In this document: positions 16,118-25,088 of the stretch, in pieces
How the letters are laid out: each line of letters opens with the position of its first letter
Position numbering within the stretch: the stretch's first letter is position 1
Assembly: GCA_944392225.1 (NCBI GenBank)
Contig: CALXWB010000009.1
Span: forward strand, 1-50,599
Reading direction: 5' to 3'
Source: an uncultured Alphaproteobacteria bacterium
GTDB taxonomy: Bacteria > Pseudomonadota > Alphaproteobacteria > RF32 > CAG-239
Length of the DNA stretch: 50,599 nt
Translations under genes and position numbers: made by a program
The notes under the pieces: model-generated
Told to the model about the DNA's origin: nothing
The model's input: the letters and a program-made list of their open reading frames with translations, nothing else
Database searches by the model: none

Positions 16118-16152
16118 ATAAAAAAAAGCACCGCAAAGGTGCTTTTTTTTAT
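16118..16152 (-). terminator. Terminator of the CPA2 antiporter gene (bidirectional form)
   Basis: AGCACC-GCAAA-GGTGCT flanked by A- and T-runs. It serves the minus-strand antiporter gene and resembles the tRNA-Leu terminator. Confidence 0.85.
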
Positions 16153-16173
16153 GATATGATAATATAGTTTATA

Positions 16174-18096
16174 TCACTTTTTTTCCGTTTCTATTTTTTC
16201 TTCCTCTTGTTCGGTTTTACGGCCACGCAAATTGGTCAAAAATTGAGATTCCATTTTCATATATTGCGTCAACAACCAGCGCGATTGGAACAACACCAAA
16301 ACCGTGCCGAACAAAAGCAACAAAATCACCTTATAATTTTCCGTCAAGAAATGGTGCACCACCGTCACAATGAAAAAGCAAATAATCAGCAAGCGCAAAC
16401 TGGTCATCATGATAAGCGGCAAACGGTTGCTTTTTTTGGCCATCCATAATTTATAATAAATTTTGGAAAGCACACTGTTGGAAACAAAAAAGTTTTTCAC
16501 GTTTTCCACGTTATCGGAAAGGCCGAAACAAAAGTCAAAATGCTCTTCGAGTTTTTTAACCATACCGTCTTTATGTTCGGCTTTGTCTTTATGCCGCCAC
16601 CAAAAGAATGTATATTTAAATATTCCGATGATAAATCCGGGCAAAATTGCCTCCCAACCGATGAGAGCCTTCAAAAAAGGAGCCATGAGGAGCAAGGTCA
16701 CGACGGTGGTTGAAATTCTTCCCCAAATTCCCGGAAAGAGCTCATGCAAAAATGGCTGAATAAAGGTGCTGGAAATGACAATAATGGAATATAAAATGAC
16801 CGAAAATAAGATAAGGCGCAGAGAATAGTTTTTAAATAAGCCGCCCCACAATCTTTCTTCCGAAGGAGTGACCGGCACCGGCTGATTGTTTTTATTAAAA
16901 GATTCCGCTACTTTGGCCGGTAAAAAAGACATCAATTTTTTATAAAATGGATCAGCCGATTTTATCAATTGCGGCGTCAAAAAGGTTGTAATCACGCAAA
17001 CGGCCACAATCACGGGATAAATTTTTGCATCCAAGACTTTCAAGCTCATACCCAAAGAAGCAATAATGAAAGAAAATTCACCGATCTGCGGCAGAGAAAA
17101 GGCTCCGAGCAAAGCTGTTTTCAAGGGTTGTCCCGAAATCATAAAGCCAATGAAAGAAAGCGTTGTTATCCCCACGACCACGATCAATGTAATCAGCAAA
17201 ATCGGTTTGGCATAAACAACAAACATGGCCGGATTGACCATCATACCGACAGAAACAAAAAATACCGCGCCGAAAAAGTCTTTGAGAGGCTGAATATTTT
17301 TCTCAATCTTGTCAATGAACTGGGTTTCAGACAAAATAGACCCCATAAGAAAAGCCCCCAAGGCCGAAGAAAAACCAAAATATGTTGCCAAGAGGACCAT
17401 TCCGAAACACATGCTGATGGTAATCAAGAGCAGCATTTCATCATTTAAAAAATTGCTGATTTTATCAAGAAAAGTCGGCACCAGATATATCCCGATAAGA
17501 AAACACAAAACCAAAAAGAAGAACAATCTGGCCACGCTGAAAAGAAGCTGTGCCCCGTCAATATTGCTGCCGACGGCAATCATCGGCAAAAGGACAAGGA
17601 GCAAAATGCCAACCAAATCTTCCACCACCAAAACGCCGAAAACCAAATCGGTAAACTTTTGTTTTTTAATGTTCAAATCTTCAAAGGCTTTGATAATAAT
17701 AGTGGTTGAAGACATGGAAATCATTGAACCCAGGAAAAAGCTTTCCACCGTGGACCAGCCCAGGAGCAACCCCGTGCTATAACCGATAAAAAGCATGAAC
17801 AACACGTTGATGTTTGCCGTAATCATGGCAGCCTTACCCACATTCATCATTTTTTTGAAGCTAAACTCTAGCCCCAAGCCGAAAAGCAAAAAGATAACGC
17901 CGATATCAGCCCAAATTTTCAAGTTAACCTTATCATTCACTGTTGGCAAAAAGTTCAGATACGGTCCGGCAAAAATACCGGCCAAAACATAGCCCAAGAC
18001 AATCGGCTGTCTAAATTTTTTACATAAAAGAGTTGTCAATCCGGCATAAATGGTAATCAGGGTCAAATCAACAATCAGCGTATGAATCGAATGCAT
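16174..18096 (-). CDS. CPA2-family cation:proton antiporter
   Basis: 640 aa. The N-terminal 380 residues form a Na+/H+ exchanger (KefB/CPA2) domain with about 12 membrane segments: FRQPIVLGYVLAGIFAGP near the start, LFLLFGLGLEF-like helices, and VEDLVGILLLVLLP with the acidic pair characteristic of CPA2. Instead of the RCK/TrkA-N domain of KefB/KefC, the C-terminal 240 residues carry a cytoplasmic linker and four or more further hydrophobic segments (around 425-500 and 565-615), then a charged tail. It exchanges K+ or Na+ for H+. The gene is alone on its strand, with its terminator at 16118. Confidence 0.88.
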   Translation of the reverse strand: MHSIHTLIVDLTLITIYAGLTTLLCKKFRQPIVLGYVLAGIFAGPYLNFLPTVNDKVNLKIWADIGVIFLLFGLGLEFSFKKMMNVGKAAMITANINVLFMLFIGYSTGLLLGWSTVESFFLGSMISMSSTTIIIKAFEDLNIKKQKFTDLVFGVLVVEDLVGILLLVLLPMIAVGSNIDGAQLLFSVARLFFFLVLCFLIGIYLVPTFLDKISNFLNDEMLLLITISMCFGMVLLATYFGFSSALGAFLMGSILSETQFIDKIEKNIQPLKDFFGAVFFVSVGMMVNPAMFVVYAKPILLITLIVVVGITTLSFIGFMISGQPLKTALLGAFSLPQIGEFSFIIASLGMSLKVLDAKIYPVIVAVCVITTFLTPQLIKSADPFYKKLMSFLPAKVAESFNKNNQPVPVTPSEERLWGGLFKNYSLRLILFSVILYSIIVISSTFIQPFLHELFPGIWGRISTTVVTLLLMAPFLKALIGWEAILPGFIIGIFKYTFFWWRHKDKAEHKDGMVKKLEEHFDFCFGLSDNVENVKNFFVSNSVLSKIYYKLWMAKKSNRLPLIMMTSLRLLIICFFIVTVVHHFLTENYKVILLLLFGTVLVLFQSRWLLTQYMKMESQFLTNLRGRKTEQEEEKIETEKK

Positions 18097-18113
18097 TTTA
18101 TTTCCATATGTTT

Positions 18114-19007
18114 TTATAAATTTTTGAACAAATTTTTATAATGATTCAAAACGGTTCTGATTTTCAAAATATCTTTTGTTGCCCGGTGAGCCACCAAAAA
18201 GAGCGTAACTTCGCCGTTGCAAGGCAGCGTGTTCACACAGACAAGCCCTTTGCGCTCATAACCTTTGGGCATGAGGCCGATTCCAGAGCCGTTTTTAACC
18301 ATTTCAAAAGTATAATAAAACATATTGGTTAAAATTTTACATTTAACTTGTTGAATAATGTCATTAGAAATATTTTTTTTGATAACATCGGCATCATATA
18401 TCAAACGATGATTTTCGATCATATCTTCTCTGTTTTTCGGATATCCGTGTTGAGAAACATATTTTGGGCTGGCAAAAAAAGCCAAAGGCAGCTTTTTGGA
18501 AGCAATAACCACGGCATCGGCAGCATGAGGAAAAGAAGATGTCAGAGCCAAATCCACATCAGAAATCTTCATATTATTTTCGCCTGATTGGTTAACCATA
18601 AACTGGCAATAAATTTTTGGAAAACGGTCAAAGAAGTCAGCCATATCCGGCACGGAAAAAAAAGAGGCCGTCAATGAAGACAAGCCAATCAAAACCTTAC
18701 CGGAAACATCTTTTTTATTATCAACGCCGGATTTAATATCATCGAGCACATTTTCAAGAGCCTCAGATTTTTTGAGCAATTCTTTTCCTCTTGGGGTGAG
18801 GAAAGAGCCGCGCCCGTTGCTGAACAAGACCTTGTAACCAAGCTCTTGCTCCAAATTGTCAATATATTTGTTGAGTGTATCAATGGAGACGCCAAACTCT
18901 TGAGCGGCAAGTTTTTTGCCGGAATATTTTTCAATGGTTTTCAAATAGCAAACCGCTTGCATCAAACTAAAATCTTTGATATTCACATTTTCCTCCGGCA
19001 AAAGCAT
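18114..19007 (-). CDS. LysR-type transcriptional regulator
   Basis: About 297 aa from the chosen ATG; a TTG at 19088 would add 27 residues of unlikely composition. The N-terminal winged HTH (AAQEFGVSIDTLNKYIDNLEQELG, LFSNGRGSFLTPRGKELL) is of LysR type, followed by a substrate-binding domain from about residue 95. The gene is divergent from the flavin-reductase gene and their 5' ends nearly abut, the usual layout for a LysR regulator and its target. The inducer is unknown. Confidence 0.85.
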   Translation of the reverse strand: MLLPEENVNIKDFSLMQAVCYLKTIEKYSGKKLAAQEFGVSIDTLNKYIDNLEQELGYKVLFSNGRGSFLTPRGKELLKKSEALENVLDDIKSGVDNKKDVSGKVLIGLSSLTASFFSVPDMADFFDRFPKIYCQFMVNQSGENNMKISDVDLALTSSFPHAADAVVIASKKLPLAFFASPKYVSQHGYPKNREDMIENHRLIYDADVIKKNISNDIIQQVKCKILTNMFYYTFEMVKNGSGIGLMPKGYERKGLVCVNTLPCNGEVTLFLVAHRATKDILKIRTVLNHYKNLFKNL

Positions 19008-19081
19008 AACCTGATTGCAAAAAAACATAATAAGTTTATAATTAAGATAATTTAAATACCAATAATTGTAAAGGATTAAAA

Positions 19082-19819
19082 ATGACAAAAATTACGTGGA
19101 AACCGGGGACACTTTTGGCACCGGTTCCGCCGGCCCTTATTTCTTGCGGCACGGTTGAAAACCCCAATGTTATGACCGCCGCCTGGACCGGCATCATTGC
19201 ATCAGACCCGGCCATGACTTATGTTTCAATCCGCCCGTCACGCTATTCTCACGGTTTGATCAAAGAAAGCGGTGAGTTTGTCATCAATTTAACCACATTG
19301 GAGCTTGTTAAGGCGGCTGATTGGTGCGGTGTCAAATCGGGTAAGAATATAGATAAATTCAGAGAAATGCATTTAACCGCAGAAAAATGTGCCACCGTCA
19401 GCGCCCCGCAGATTAAAGAAGCCCCTGTTTCCATTGAGTGCAAGGTCAAAAGCATCACAAATTTTGGCACGCATGACATGTTTTTAGCTGAGATCACGGC
19501 TGTTGACGTTGATGATAAGTTTATTGACGAATCCGGCAAACTTTGGTTGGAAAAAGCCGGTTTAATTGCCTATGTTCATGGTTTTTATTATACTCTTGGT
19601 AGAAAAATAGGAAAATTTGGCTTTTCAGTTGAAAAGAATCCTAAAAAATCAAAAGCTAAGGAAGCAAAAAAAATTGACTTTCAACCCAAAAATTCAGAAA
19701 AAAACAGTCAAAAAAATAAAAAAAATTCATTTTCGGCACATTTTTCCAAAACCAAGAAAGCTAAGGGTTTGGAGTCAAAAAAGGCCCTGCAGAAATTAGA
19801 CAGAAAGAGCTATAAATAG
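19082..19819 (+). CDS. Flavoredoxin / flavin reductase-like protein with basic tail
   Basis: 245 aa. Residues 1-170 form a flavin reductase-like FMN-binding split barrel (LLAPVPPALISCGT, NVMTAAWTGIIASDPAMTYVSIRPSRYSHGLI). After about residue 180 a Lys/Ser/Asn-rich tail of about 65 residues begins (KNPKKSKAKEAKK and so on), with no domain and a pI far above the rest; it is absent from typical family members. The ribosome site AAAGGA is well placed. It is probably controlled by the divergent LysR protein. Electron donor and acceptor are not known. Confidence 0.85.
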   Translation: MTKITWKPGTLLAPVPPALISCGTVENPNVMTAAWTGIIASDPAMTYVSIRPSRYSHGLIKESGEFVINLTTLELVKAADWCGVKSGKNIDKFREMHLTAEKCATVSAPQIKEAPVSIECKVKSITNFGTHDMFLAEITAVDVDDKFIDESGKLWLEKAGLIAYVHGFYYTLGRKIGKFGFSVEKNPKKSKAKEAKKIDFQPKNSEKNSQKNKKNSFSAHFSKTKKAKGLESKKALQKLDRKSYK

Positions 19820-19890
19820 ACTTAAAACTTGACAAAATAACCAAAAATATATAATATGCCATTCAGAATATCTAATTAAGGAGTTCTGTA

Positions 19891-20472
19891 ATGACAAATT
19901 TTGATGATATTAAAACAAAAGAATTTGAAATTCTATTATTAAAACAAGACATTCTCGGGCTTGAAAGTTTTATCGAAAAAAACCTGGAATATAAAAAAAT
20001 TTATGACTTATTTAAGGGTCGGTTCTATTTTGACAAAAAAGATATCTATCACTTCAAAATATCACCCGATAATAAAACCGCTGCCCTAATCTCCCAACTT
20101 TTCCAAAAATATTCAACCCCTTTTCCCTCTTCAACTCCAAAATACAATCTGGAAATTCTCATTGCCCGCTACGGCACCGACCAAAAATTTCATAAAGCAG
20201 AATTGCTGCATTATGATGCCGAAGACCAGATCCGCTTTGTAGACCTGGAAAACAACGCCATATTGCTGACCAAAGAAGACAATCCGCAAAAGATAATCCG
20301 TCGTTTTTTCAAAAGCTACCCCGGAGAAGAAATAATCCCCAAGCTTGAACTTCTGGACAAAGAAGAAATCAACCGCAAAAAACAAAAATTAGCCGCTATC
20401 AGAGATGAATACAGAAAACAAAGCACAACCACCTATAAAATGCCTTTGGTAAGGACTTTTGCACGGCTGTAA
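19891..20472 (+). CDS. Unknown cytoplasmic protein
   Basis: 193 aa, Lys/Glu-rich, without signal peptide or membrane segment. The N-terminal third is helical, the middle looks alpha/beta, and the end is a charged helix (EEINRKKQKLAAIRDEYRKQ). AAGGAG is 7 nt before the ATG, a good ribosome site. It ends 5 bp from the convergent cheR stop, with no terminator hairpin between them. I recognise no family. Confidence 0.7.
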   Translation: MTNFDDIKTKEFEILLLKQDILGLESFIEKNLEYKKIYDLFKGRFYFDKKDIYHFKISPDNKTAALISQLFQKYSTPFPSSTPKYNLEILIARYGTDQKFHKAELLHYDAEDQIRFVDLENNAILLTKEDNPQKIIRRFFKSYPGEEIIPKLELLDKEEINRKKQKLAAIRDEYRKQSTTTYKMPLVRTFARL

Positions 20473-20477
20473 AGCTT

Positions 20478-21425
20478 TTATTTCTGCAAAATATCAGACA
20501 TCAACGGACGTTTGTTCAGCAAAGAAGCCGGACGAACAAAATGCGGCATATCATCATTGGCGGCCCGTTCAGAAAACTCTGACAAACCTTTTTCAATGGG
20601 AGTCGGATTAATAGCCTCGCCTTTTTTATATTGGAAAGCACAGGGCATACCGGCAATAGCGTCATAATATTTGTCTATGCCGAACACTTGCTCGCCTTTG
20701 CCGAGATAGAGCACACCGCCGGGAACCTGCATATCATAAATTTTGGCACAAAGTCGTTCCTGAATTTCCGGCAAGAAAAAGCGCAAAACATTACGACAAA
20801 AGATAATATCAAAATTTTCTTTAAATGTGGCTTCATCAAGCAGATTATATTTTCTAAACTCCACCATTTTCTTAATATTTTCATTCACGCGCCAAGCTGA
20901 GCCGTCAAACGTAAAGTTATCAATCATGATTCCGGCGTTCAATCCGTTTTGAATTTCAAATTGGTCATAGATTCCGCGTTGCGCCTTAACAATTGCTGCC
21001 GAGCACAAATCTGTGCCGATGATATCAATCTGCCAATCGCTATACGGAAAAACCTTATTAACCATAATGGCAATGGAATAAACTTCCTGCCCGGTTGAGC
21101 AGCCCAAACTTAAGATACGCAGTTTTTTAATATCGCGATTTGTTTCCTTAATCAGCGGCAGAACATAATTTTCAAATTGTTGAAAAACGCTCCAATCTCT
21201 GTAAAAATGTGTATCACCGAAAGCCAAACTTTCAATCACTTGCGAAATCAATGCCTTTTGCCCCGATTTCAGTTCGGCAATCAAATCTTCAATGCTGTTA
21301 AAGCCTTTTTCTCTGACCAAAGTTGCAATTTTTTTGTCGATGGAAAAATATTCTCTTTCAGAAAAGTTCCACCCGGCTTGGCTTTTCAAGAGGCCGATTA
21401 AAAAATCAAAATCACTTTTTCGCAT
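20478..21425 (-). CDS. cheR: CheR-type chemoreceptor methyltransferase
   Basis: 315 aa. The N-terminal CheR helical domain (about 1-75) is followed by the SAM-binding domain with ILSLGCSTGQEVYSIAI (motif I, about 105-121) and FDIIFCRNVLRFF (motif IV). CheR methylates glutamates of methyl-accepting chemotaxis proteins using SAM. A 40-residue C-terminal extension follows the methyltransferase fold. It is the last gene of an operon with the receiver protein and chpT. No cheB, cheA, cheW or receptor gene is in the window. Confidence 0.93.
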   Translation of the reverse strand: MRKSDFDFLIGLLKSQAGWNFSEREYFSIDKKIATLVREKGFNSIEDLIAELKSGQKALISQVIESLAFGDTHFYRDWSVFQQFENYVLPLIKETNRDIKKLRILSLGCSTGQEVYSIAIMVNKVFPYSDWQIDIIGTDLCSAAIVKAQRGIYDQFEIQNGLNAGIMIDNFTFDGSAWRVNENIKKMVEFRKYNLLDEATFKENFDIIFCRNVLRFFLPEIQERLCAKIYDMQVPGGVLYLGKGEQVFGIDKYYDAIAGMPCAFQYKKGEAINPTPIEKGLSEFSERAANDDMPHFVRPASLLNKRPLMSDILQK

Positions 21426-21439
21426 ATTTTTCTCTCCTC

Positions 21440-21805
21440 TTAAGCCAAACCCAACATGGCAATTTTGGTTTCAATAATCTCTTCGTCAAAAGGTTTCATA
21501 ATATAATCATCAGCGCCGCCCTGCAAAGCCTCTCTGATTTTTGTCTCATCCGTCACGGAAGAACAGAAAATAATTTTCGGCTGCTGCATTTTTGTCTCGG
21601 AGCGGATCATATACAAGACATCAATTCCCTCCATCAGAGGCAAACGCCAATCCATGATAATCACGTCGATGGGGGTTTTGCGCCACTGTTGCACCACATC
21701 TTCGCCGTCTTCGGCTTCAATCACGTCAAAGCCCAGATTGGTCATTATTTTAGACAAGACCATCCGAATTATTTTAGAATCATCAGCAATCAAACAAGAC
21801 GGCAT
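21440..21805 (-). CDS. Single-domain response regulator (CheY-like)
   Basis: About 121 aa, a lone receiver domain. The acidic pair ADDS at residues 8-9, the phosphoacceptor Asp in IIMDWRLP (about 52), the Ser/Thr in FCSSVTD and the Lys in YIMKPF are all present, so it should be phosphorylatable. There is no output domain. ATG 21805 has GAAGGGG upstream; GTG 21811 is the longer alternative. It lies between chpT and cheR, which suggests chemotaxis or ChpT-dependent phosphotransfer. Confidence 0.92.
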   Translation of the reverse strand: MPSCLIADDSKIIRMVLSKIMTNLGFDVIEAEDGEDVVQQWRKTPIDVIIMDWRLPLMEGIDVLYMIRSETKMQQPKIIFCSSVTDETKIREALQGGADDYIMKPFDEEIIETKIAMLGLA

Positions 21806-21815
21806 TTTCACCCCT

Positions 21816-22421
21816 TCAATCTATAACAAAACCAAAAACATTTCCCTCCGAAATGCGCAAATGCAAATCAGATGTTTCAATGATATATTTCAAATAGAGA
21901 ACCGGTGCATGTTGTGCGAGGTATTCTTCCTCTTGCCCGGAAAGTATGGCCAAAAGCTCGGTCTGTTTTGGCGCAGAGACCTTTGATACTTCAGAAATGT
22001 TAACAAATAGTTTATTATTTTTTTCCTCAGCACAAATTTTTCCGCCCTTAATGATTGTATCAGCCAAGGCCATTACAGCTAACATTAAGATTCTGCAATA
22101 TTTTTGTGAAATATTCGCAGCCTCAAAGTCGATTAAAAAATTTTGATTTCCGATTGTTTTTAAATATTCACAAATAGTTTTTTGGACCAAATCCACATCT
22201 TGAAGGTTGGCATTATTCAGTCCGAAAGCCATTCTGAAGAACTTCATTCTGGCAGTTAAAACCCCGGAGCTAACTTTCAGAATAGATTGTATTTCCGGCA
22301 AAAAATCCATATCGCCTTCTTCCAAAAGCTCCACGGCATTGGCAACCGCACCGATATTGCCGATTAAGTCATGGCTGATTCGGGTGCAAATCAATTCGGA
22401 TAAGGAAATATTTTTGTTCAT
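21816..22421 (-). CDS. chpT: ChpT-type histidine phosphotransferase
   Basis: About 201 aa. The N-terminal dimerisation helices contain the phosphorylatable His in CTRISHDLIGNIGAV (about residue 17) and VELLEEGD. A degenerate GHKL-like domain without ATP-binding boxes follows. This is the architecture of Caulobacter ChpT, which passes phosphate from CckA to CtrA and CpdR. ATG 22421 is preferred, with an in-frame GTG at 22430. It sits within the operon of a secreted protein, a receiver and cheR. It links to the CtrA-type boxes upstream of the flagellins. Confidence 0.88.
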   Translation of the reverse strand: MNKNISLSELICTRISHDLIGNIGAVANAVELLEEGDMDFLPEIQSILKVSSGVLTARMKFFRMAFGLNNANLQDVDLVQKTICEYLKTIGNQNFLIDFEAANISQKYCRILMLAVMALADTIIKGGKICAEEKNNKLFVNISEVSKVSAPKQTELLAILSGQEEEYLAQHAPVLYLKYIIETSDLHLRISEGNVFGFVID

Positions 22422-22436
22422 TTTAAACACTTTCTT

Positions 22437-23570
22437 TCAAAAACTATATAAATCCGTATTCATAAAGCGCTGATCTTCTCGCGACATTCGGGTATAATCG
22501 AGCTCTCTGAGCATGGGGTCTTCAAGCACCAAAAAGCCGGTTGAAGCTTTCATATAAGGTTTATTGGCGCCCAAGCCCCAAGAAACCTCTTCTTTATTAT
22601 CTGGTGCACCATATTTTTGGTTAACTTTTTTCCAAAAATCATAAACCTTAATATTATAAAGATAGGCTGCCTTTGCACCGCTTCCCTTAATTTCGCCGGA
22701 CATGCTTTTATACATAATGCGATAAACCTTATTTTGCGTGAAATTAGAAGTAAATTTGACCTCAATTTCCTCTTTTGTATCATACTTTGCAAACTTTGCG
22801 GTTTCCACATATTGATAGCCGTTTTTCTTGGACATTTCCACCACGCAGTTCATCACACGCTCATAACCGACCACACCATTGTTGCGGCATTTTTCTTCAT
22901 TGCGCCATTTAATAAAATTAGGAATTTCCAAATGCTGAGAAACGGGCTTAAACCCTCTGATGAGCAGGGCTTTTTGCGTTTGTGCAAGATTCATGCGCAG
23001 CATCACGCCGGAAATATCAAACACGGAAGCATTTGAGCGCCGAGAGCTGTTCTGGCTTCCGCTGACCAAATTTTCCAAAGTTTCATCAGCCGATGACTGT
23101 TCTTCTGCAGATTTTTTTTCAAGTGTTTGCGGAATGGTTTGCGACAACTGTTCAATCCAGGTTTTAGAGTTTTTGGAAGGCTCTGCAGCATTGGCATCAT
23201 TGACAGAAGATGCATTTTGTTGCAAAGCATCGGTTAAAGTCTGTGCCTGTGCGGCAGAGTTCACACCCAGATTATTTTTTGTCGGCGATGGTGTTGAAGG
23301 TGCATTTTGCTGTTGTATGTTACCATAAGAAAAATCAAGTTTTCCCTGTTGCGGTGCCAAATTGAAATCTGGATCCTGATAATCCATATCATTGGTCGGA
23401 GAAAAGTCCATATCTTCGGGCGACATTTGAAAATTTTGGTTTTCTTGCGGGGCAATCGGCTGCAACCCGCTCATCTGAGAAAAATTGGGCGCTTGTGCCA
23501 AAGCAGCTTTTGCCTCCAAAAAAGCAAAAGCCCCCAAAAGAGCCAAACACACCGCCGATTTTGTCTTCAT
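22437..23570 (-). CDS. Secreted protein of unknown function, first gene of the chpT operon
   Basis: About 377 aa. A signal peptide (MKTKSAVCLALLGAFAFLEA...LAQA) is followed by a Gln/Asn/Pro/Ser-rich low-complexity stretch of about 140 residues and then a folded C-terminal domain (from about 180). That domain has two cysteines (KCRNNGVV, MNCVVEM) and a conserved-looking aromatic region (YLYNIKVYDFWKKVNQKYGAPD). ATG 23570 is used because it starts the signal peptide and follows GAGAAAAG. It ends 15 bp before chpT. I do not recognise the domain. Confidence 0.75.
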   Translation of the reverse strand: MKTKSAVCLALLGAFAFLEAKAALAQAPNFSQMSGLQPIAPQENQNFQMSPEDMDFSPTNDMDYQDPDFNLAPQQGKLDFSYGNIQQQNAPSTPSPTKNNLGVNSAAQAQTLTDALQQNASSVNDANAAEPSKNSKTWIEQLSQTIPQTLEKKSAEEQSSADETLENLVSGSQNSSRRSNASVFDISGVMLRMNLAQTQKALLIRGFKPVSQHLEIPNFIKWRNEEKCRNNGVVGYERVMNCVVEMSKKNGYQYVETAKFAKYDTKEEIEVKFTSNFTQNKVYRIMYKSMSGEIKGSGAKAAYLYNIKVYDFWKKVNQKYGAPDNKEEVSWGLGANKPYMKASTGFLVLEDPMLRELDYTRMSREDQRFMNTDLYSF

Positions 23571-23729
23571 AAACAGCACACTTTTCTCATCAAAATTTGC
23601 ACAAATTTTGTTTTATCTTAGTCCCATATTTATAAGATATCAAACATTTCAACATATTTATCAAAAGAACTTTTATATTTACATTTTTTTGCACTTTGCC
23701 TATAAAGGACAATAAAAAGGTTCAAAAGA

Positions 23730-25088
23730 ATGAATAATAACAAAATCTTACACATATTTGGCGCCGGCTTGGCAGGTTCCGAGGCTGCGTGGCAGGCAGC
23801 GCAGAGAGGCATCAACGTCATTTTGCATGAGATGCGTCCGCTCAACTTTTCCCCGGCACACAAGACCGAAAACTTTGCCGAGCTGGTTTGTTCCAACTCA
23901 TTGCGCTCGGACGATTATGAGCATAATGCCGTGGGGTTGCTGCATGAAGAAATGCGGCGTGCCGATTCTTTAATTATGTTTTGTGCCGATGCCACCAAAG
24001 TTCCGGCCGGCGGTGCTTTGGCTGTGGATAGAGAAGTCTTTTCGGCTCTGGTAACGGAGAAAATCACCTCTTGTCCCAATATCCAAATTGTGCATGAAGA
24101 ATTGGAAAAAATACCCGATTCTGACTTTGGAGAGGTTATCATTGCCACCGGGCCTTTAACATCAGACAAGCTGGCACAAGATATCTTAAGAAAAATTGAC
24201 CATGAATCTTTATCATTTTTTGATGCCATTGCCCCTGTCATATACAAAGACAGCATAGATTTTGACAAAGCCTGGTATCAGTCCAGGCATGATAAAGGCA
24301 ATAAGCTGGACTATATCAATTGTCCTTTGAGCAAAGAACAATATTATCACTTTGTCAACGAGCTGAAAAATGGTGAAAAAGTTGAGTTTCACGATTGGGA
24401 AAATGCACATTATTTTGAGGGCTGTTTGCCCATAGAGGTAATGGCGGAAAGAGGTGATGAAACTCTGGCATACGGCCCCATGAAACCCATTGGTCTGACC
24501 AATCCTCATACAACGGAAAAACCCTATGCCGTGGTGCAATTACGCCAAGACAATCAAGAAGACACTTTAAGAAACATGGTAGGTTTTCAAACCAAATTAA
24601 AACATGGTGAGCAACTGCGCATTTTCAGACAAATTCCGGGACTGGAAAATGCCCGTTTTGCGCGCTTGGGCGGCATACATAAAAACACCTTCATCAAAAG
24701 CCCGATTTTGCTTGATGAATATCTGCGTCTAAAGAGCCAACCCAACATCAGTTTTGCCGGGCAAATCACCGGCTGTGAGGGCTATATTGAAAGCGCCTCG
24801 GTCGGCTTTATGGTAGGCTACTTTGCAGCATCGCGCCTTAACGGAAAAAAGCCTGTTTTACCGCCGCGCACCACGGCTTTTGGCTCTATGCTGGCACATA
24901 TTACGGACCCCACCAATATTGAAGATTTTCAGCCCATGAATATCAATTTTGGTCTTTTTCCAACCATTCAGGGAGAAACAACGATAAATGGCAAATTTAG
25001 AAAAATCAAAGGCATGGACAGAAAAGAAGCTTATTCCAAACGCGCACTTCATGATATTGCCAGCTGGATAGAAGAGATAAAAGCATGA
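23730..25088 (+). CDS. trmFO: Methylenetetrahydrofolate--tRNA (uracil-54-C5) methyltransferase
   Basis: 452 aa. The N-terminal FAD-binding Rossmann motif [14 protein letters not shown] is followed by HEMRP and the TrmFO-specific [14 protein letters not shown] with the conserved Cys. The C-terminal half has [18 protein letters not shown], AAxxLNG-type and NFGLFP motifs of the family. It makes ribothymidine 54 in tRNA from methylene-THF with FADH2. It overlaps hpnC by 4 bp (ATGA). Confidence 0.97.
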   Translation: MNNNKILHIFGAGLAGSEAAWQAAQRGINVILHEMRPLNFSPAHKTENFAELVCSNSLRSDDYEHNAVGLLHEEMRRADSLIMFCADATKVPAGGALAVDREVFSALVTEKITSCPNIQIVHEELEKIPDSDFGEVIIATGPLTSDKLAQDILRKIDHESLSFFDAIAPVIYKDSIDFDKAWYQSRHDKGNKLDYINCPLSKEQYYHFVNELKNGEKVEFHDWENAHYFEGCLPIEVMAERGDETLAYGPMKPIGLTNPHTTEKPYAVVQLRQDNQEDTLRNMVGFQTKLKHGEQLRIFRQIPGLENARFARLGGIHKNTFIKSPILLDEYLRLKSQPNISFAGQITGCEGYIESASVGFMVGYFAASRLNGKKPVLPPRTTAFGSMLAHITDPTNIEDFQPMNINFGLFPTIQGETTINGKFRKIKGMDRKEAYSKRALHDIASWIEEIKA

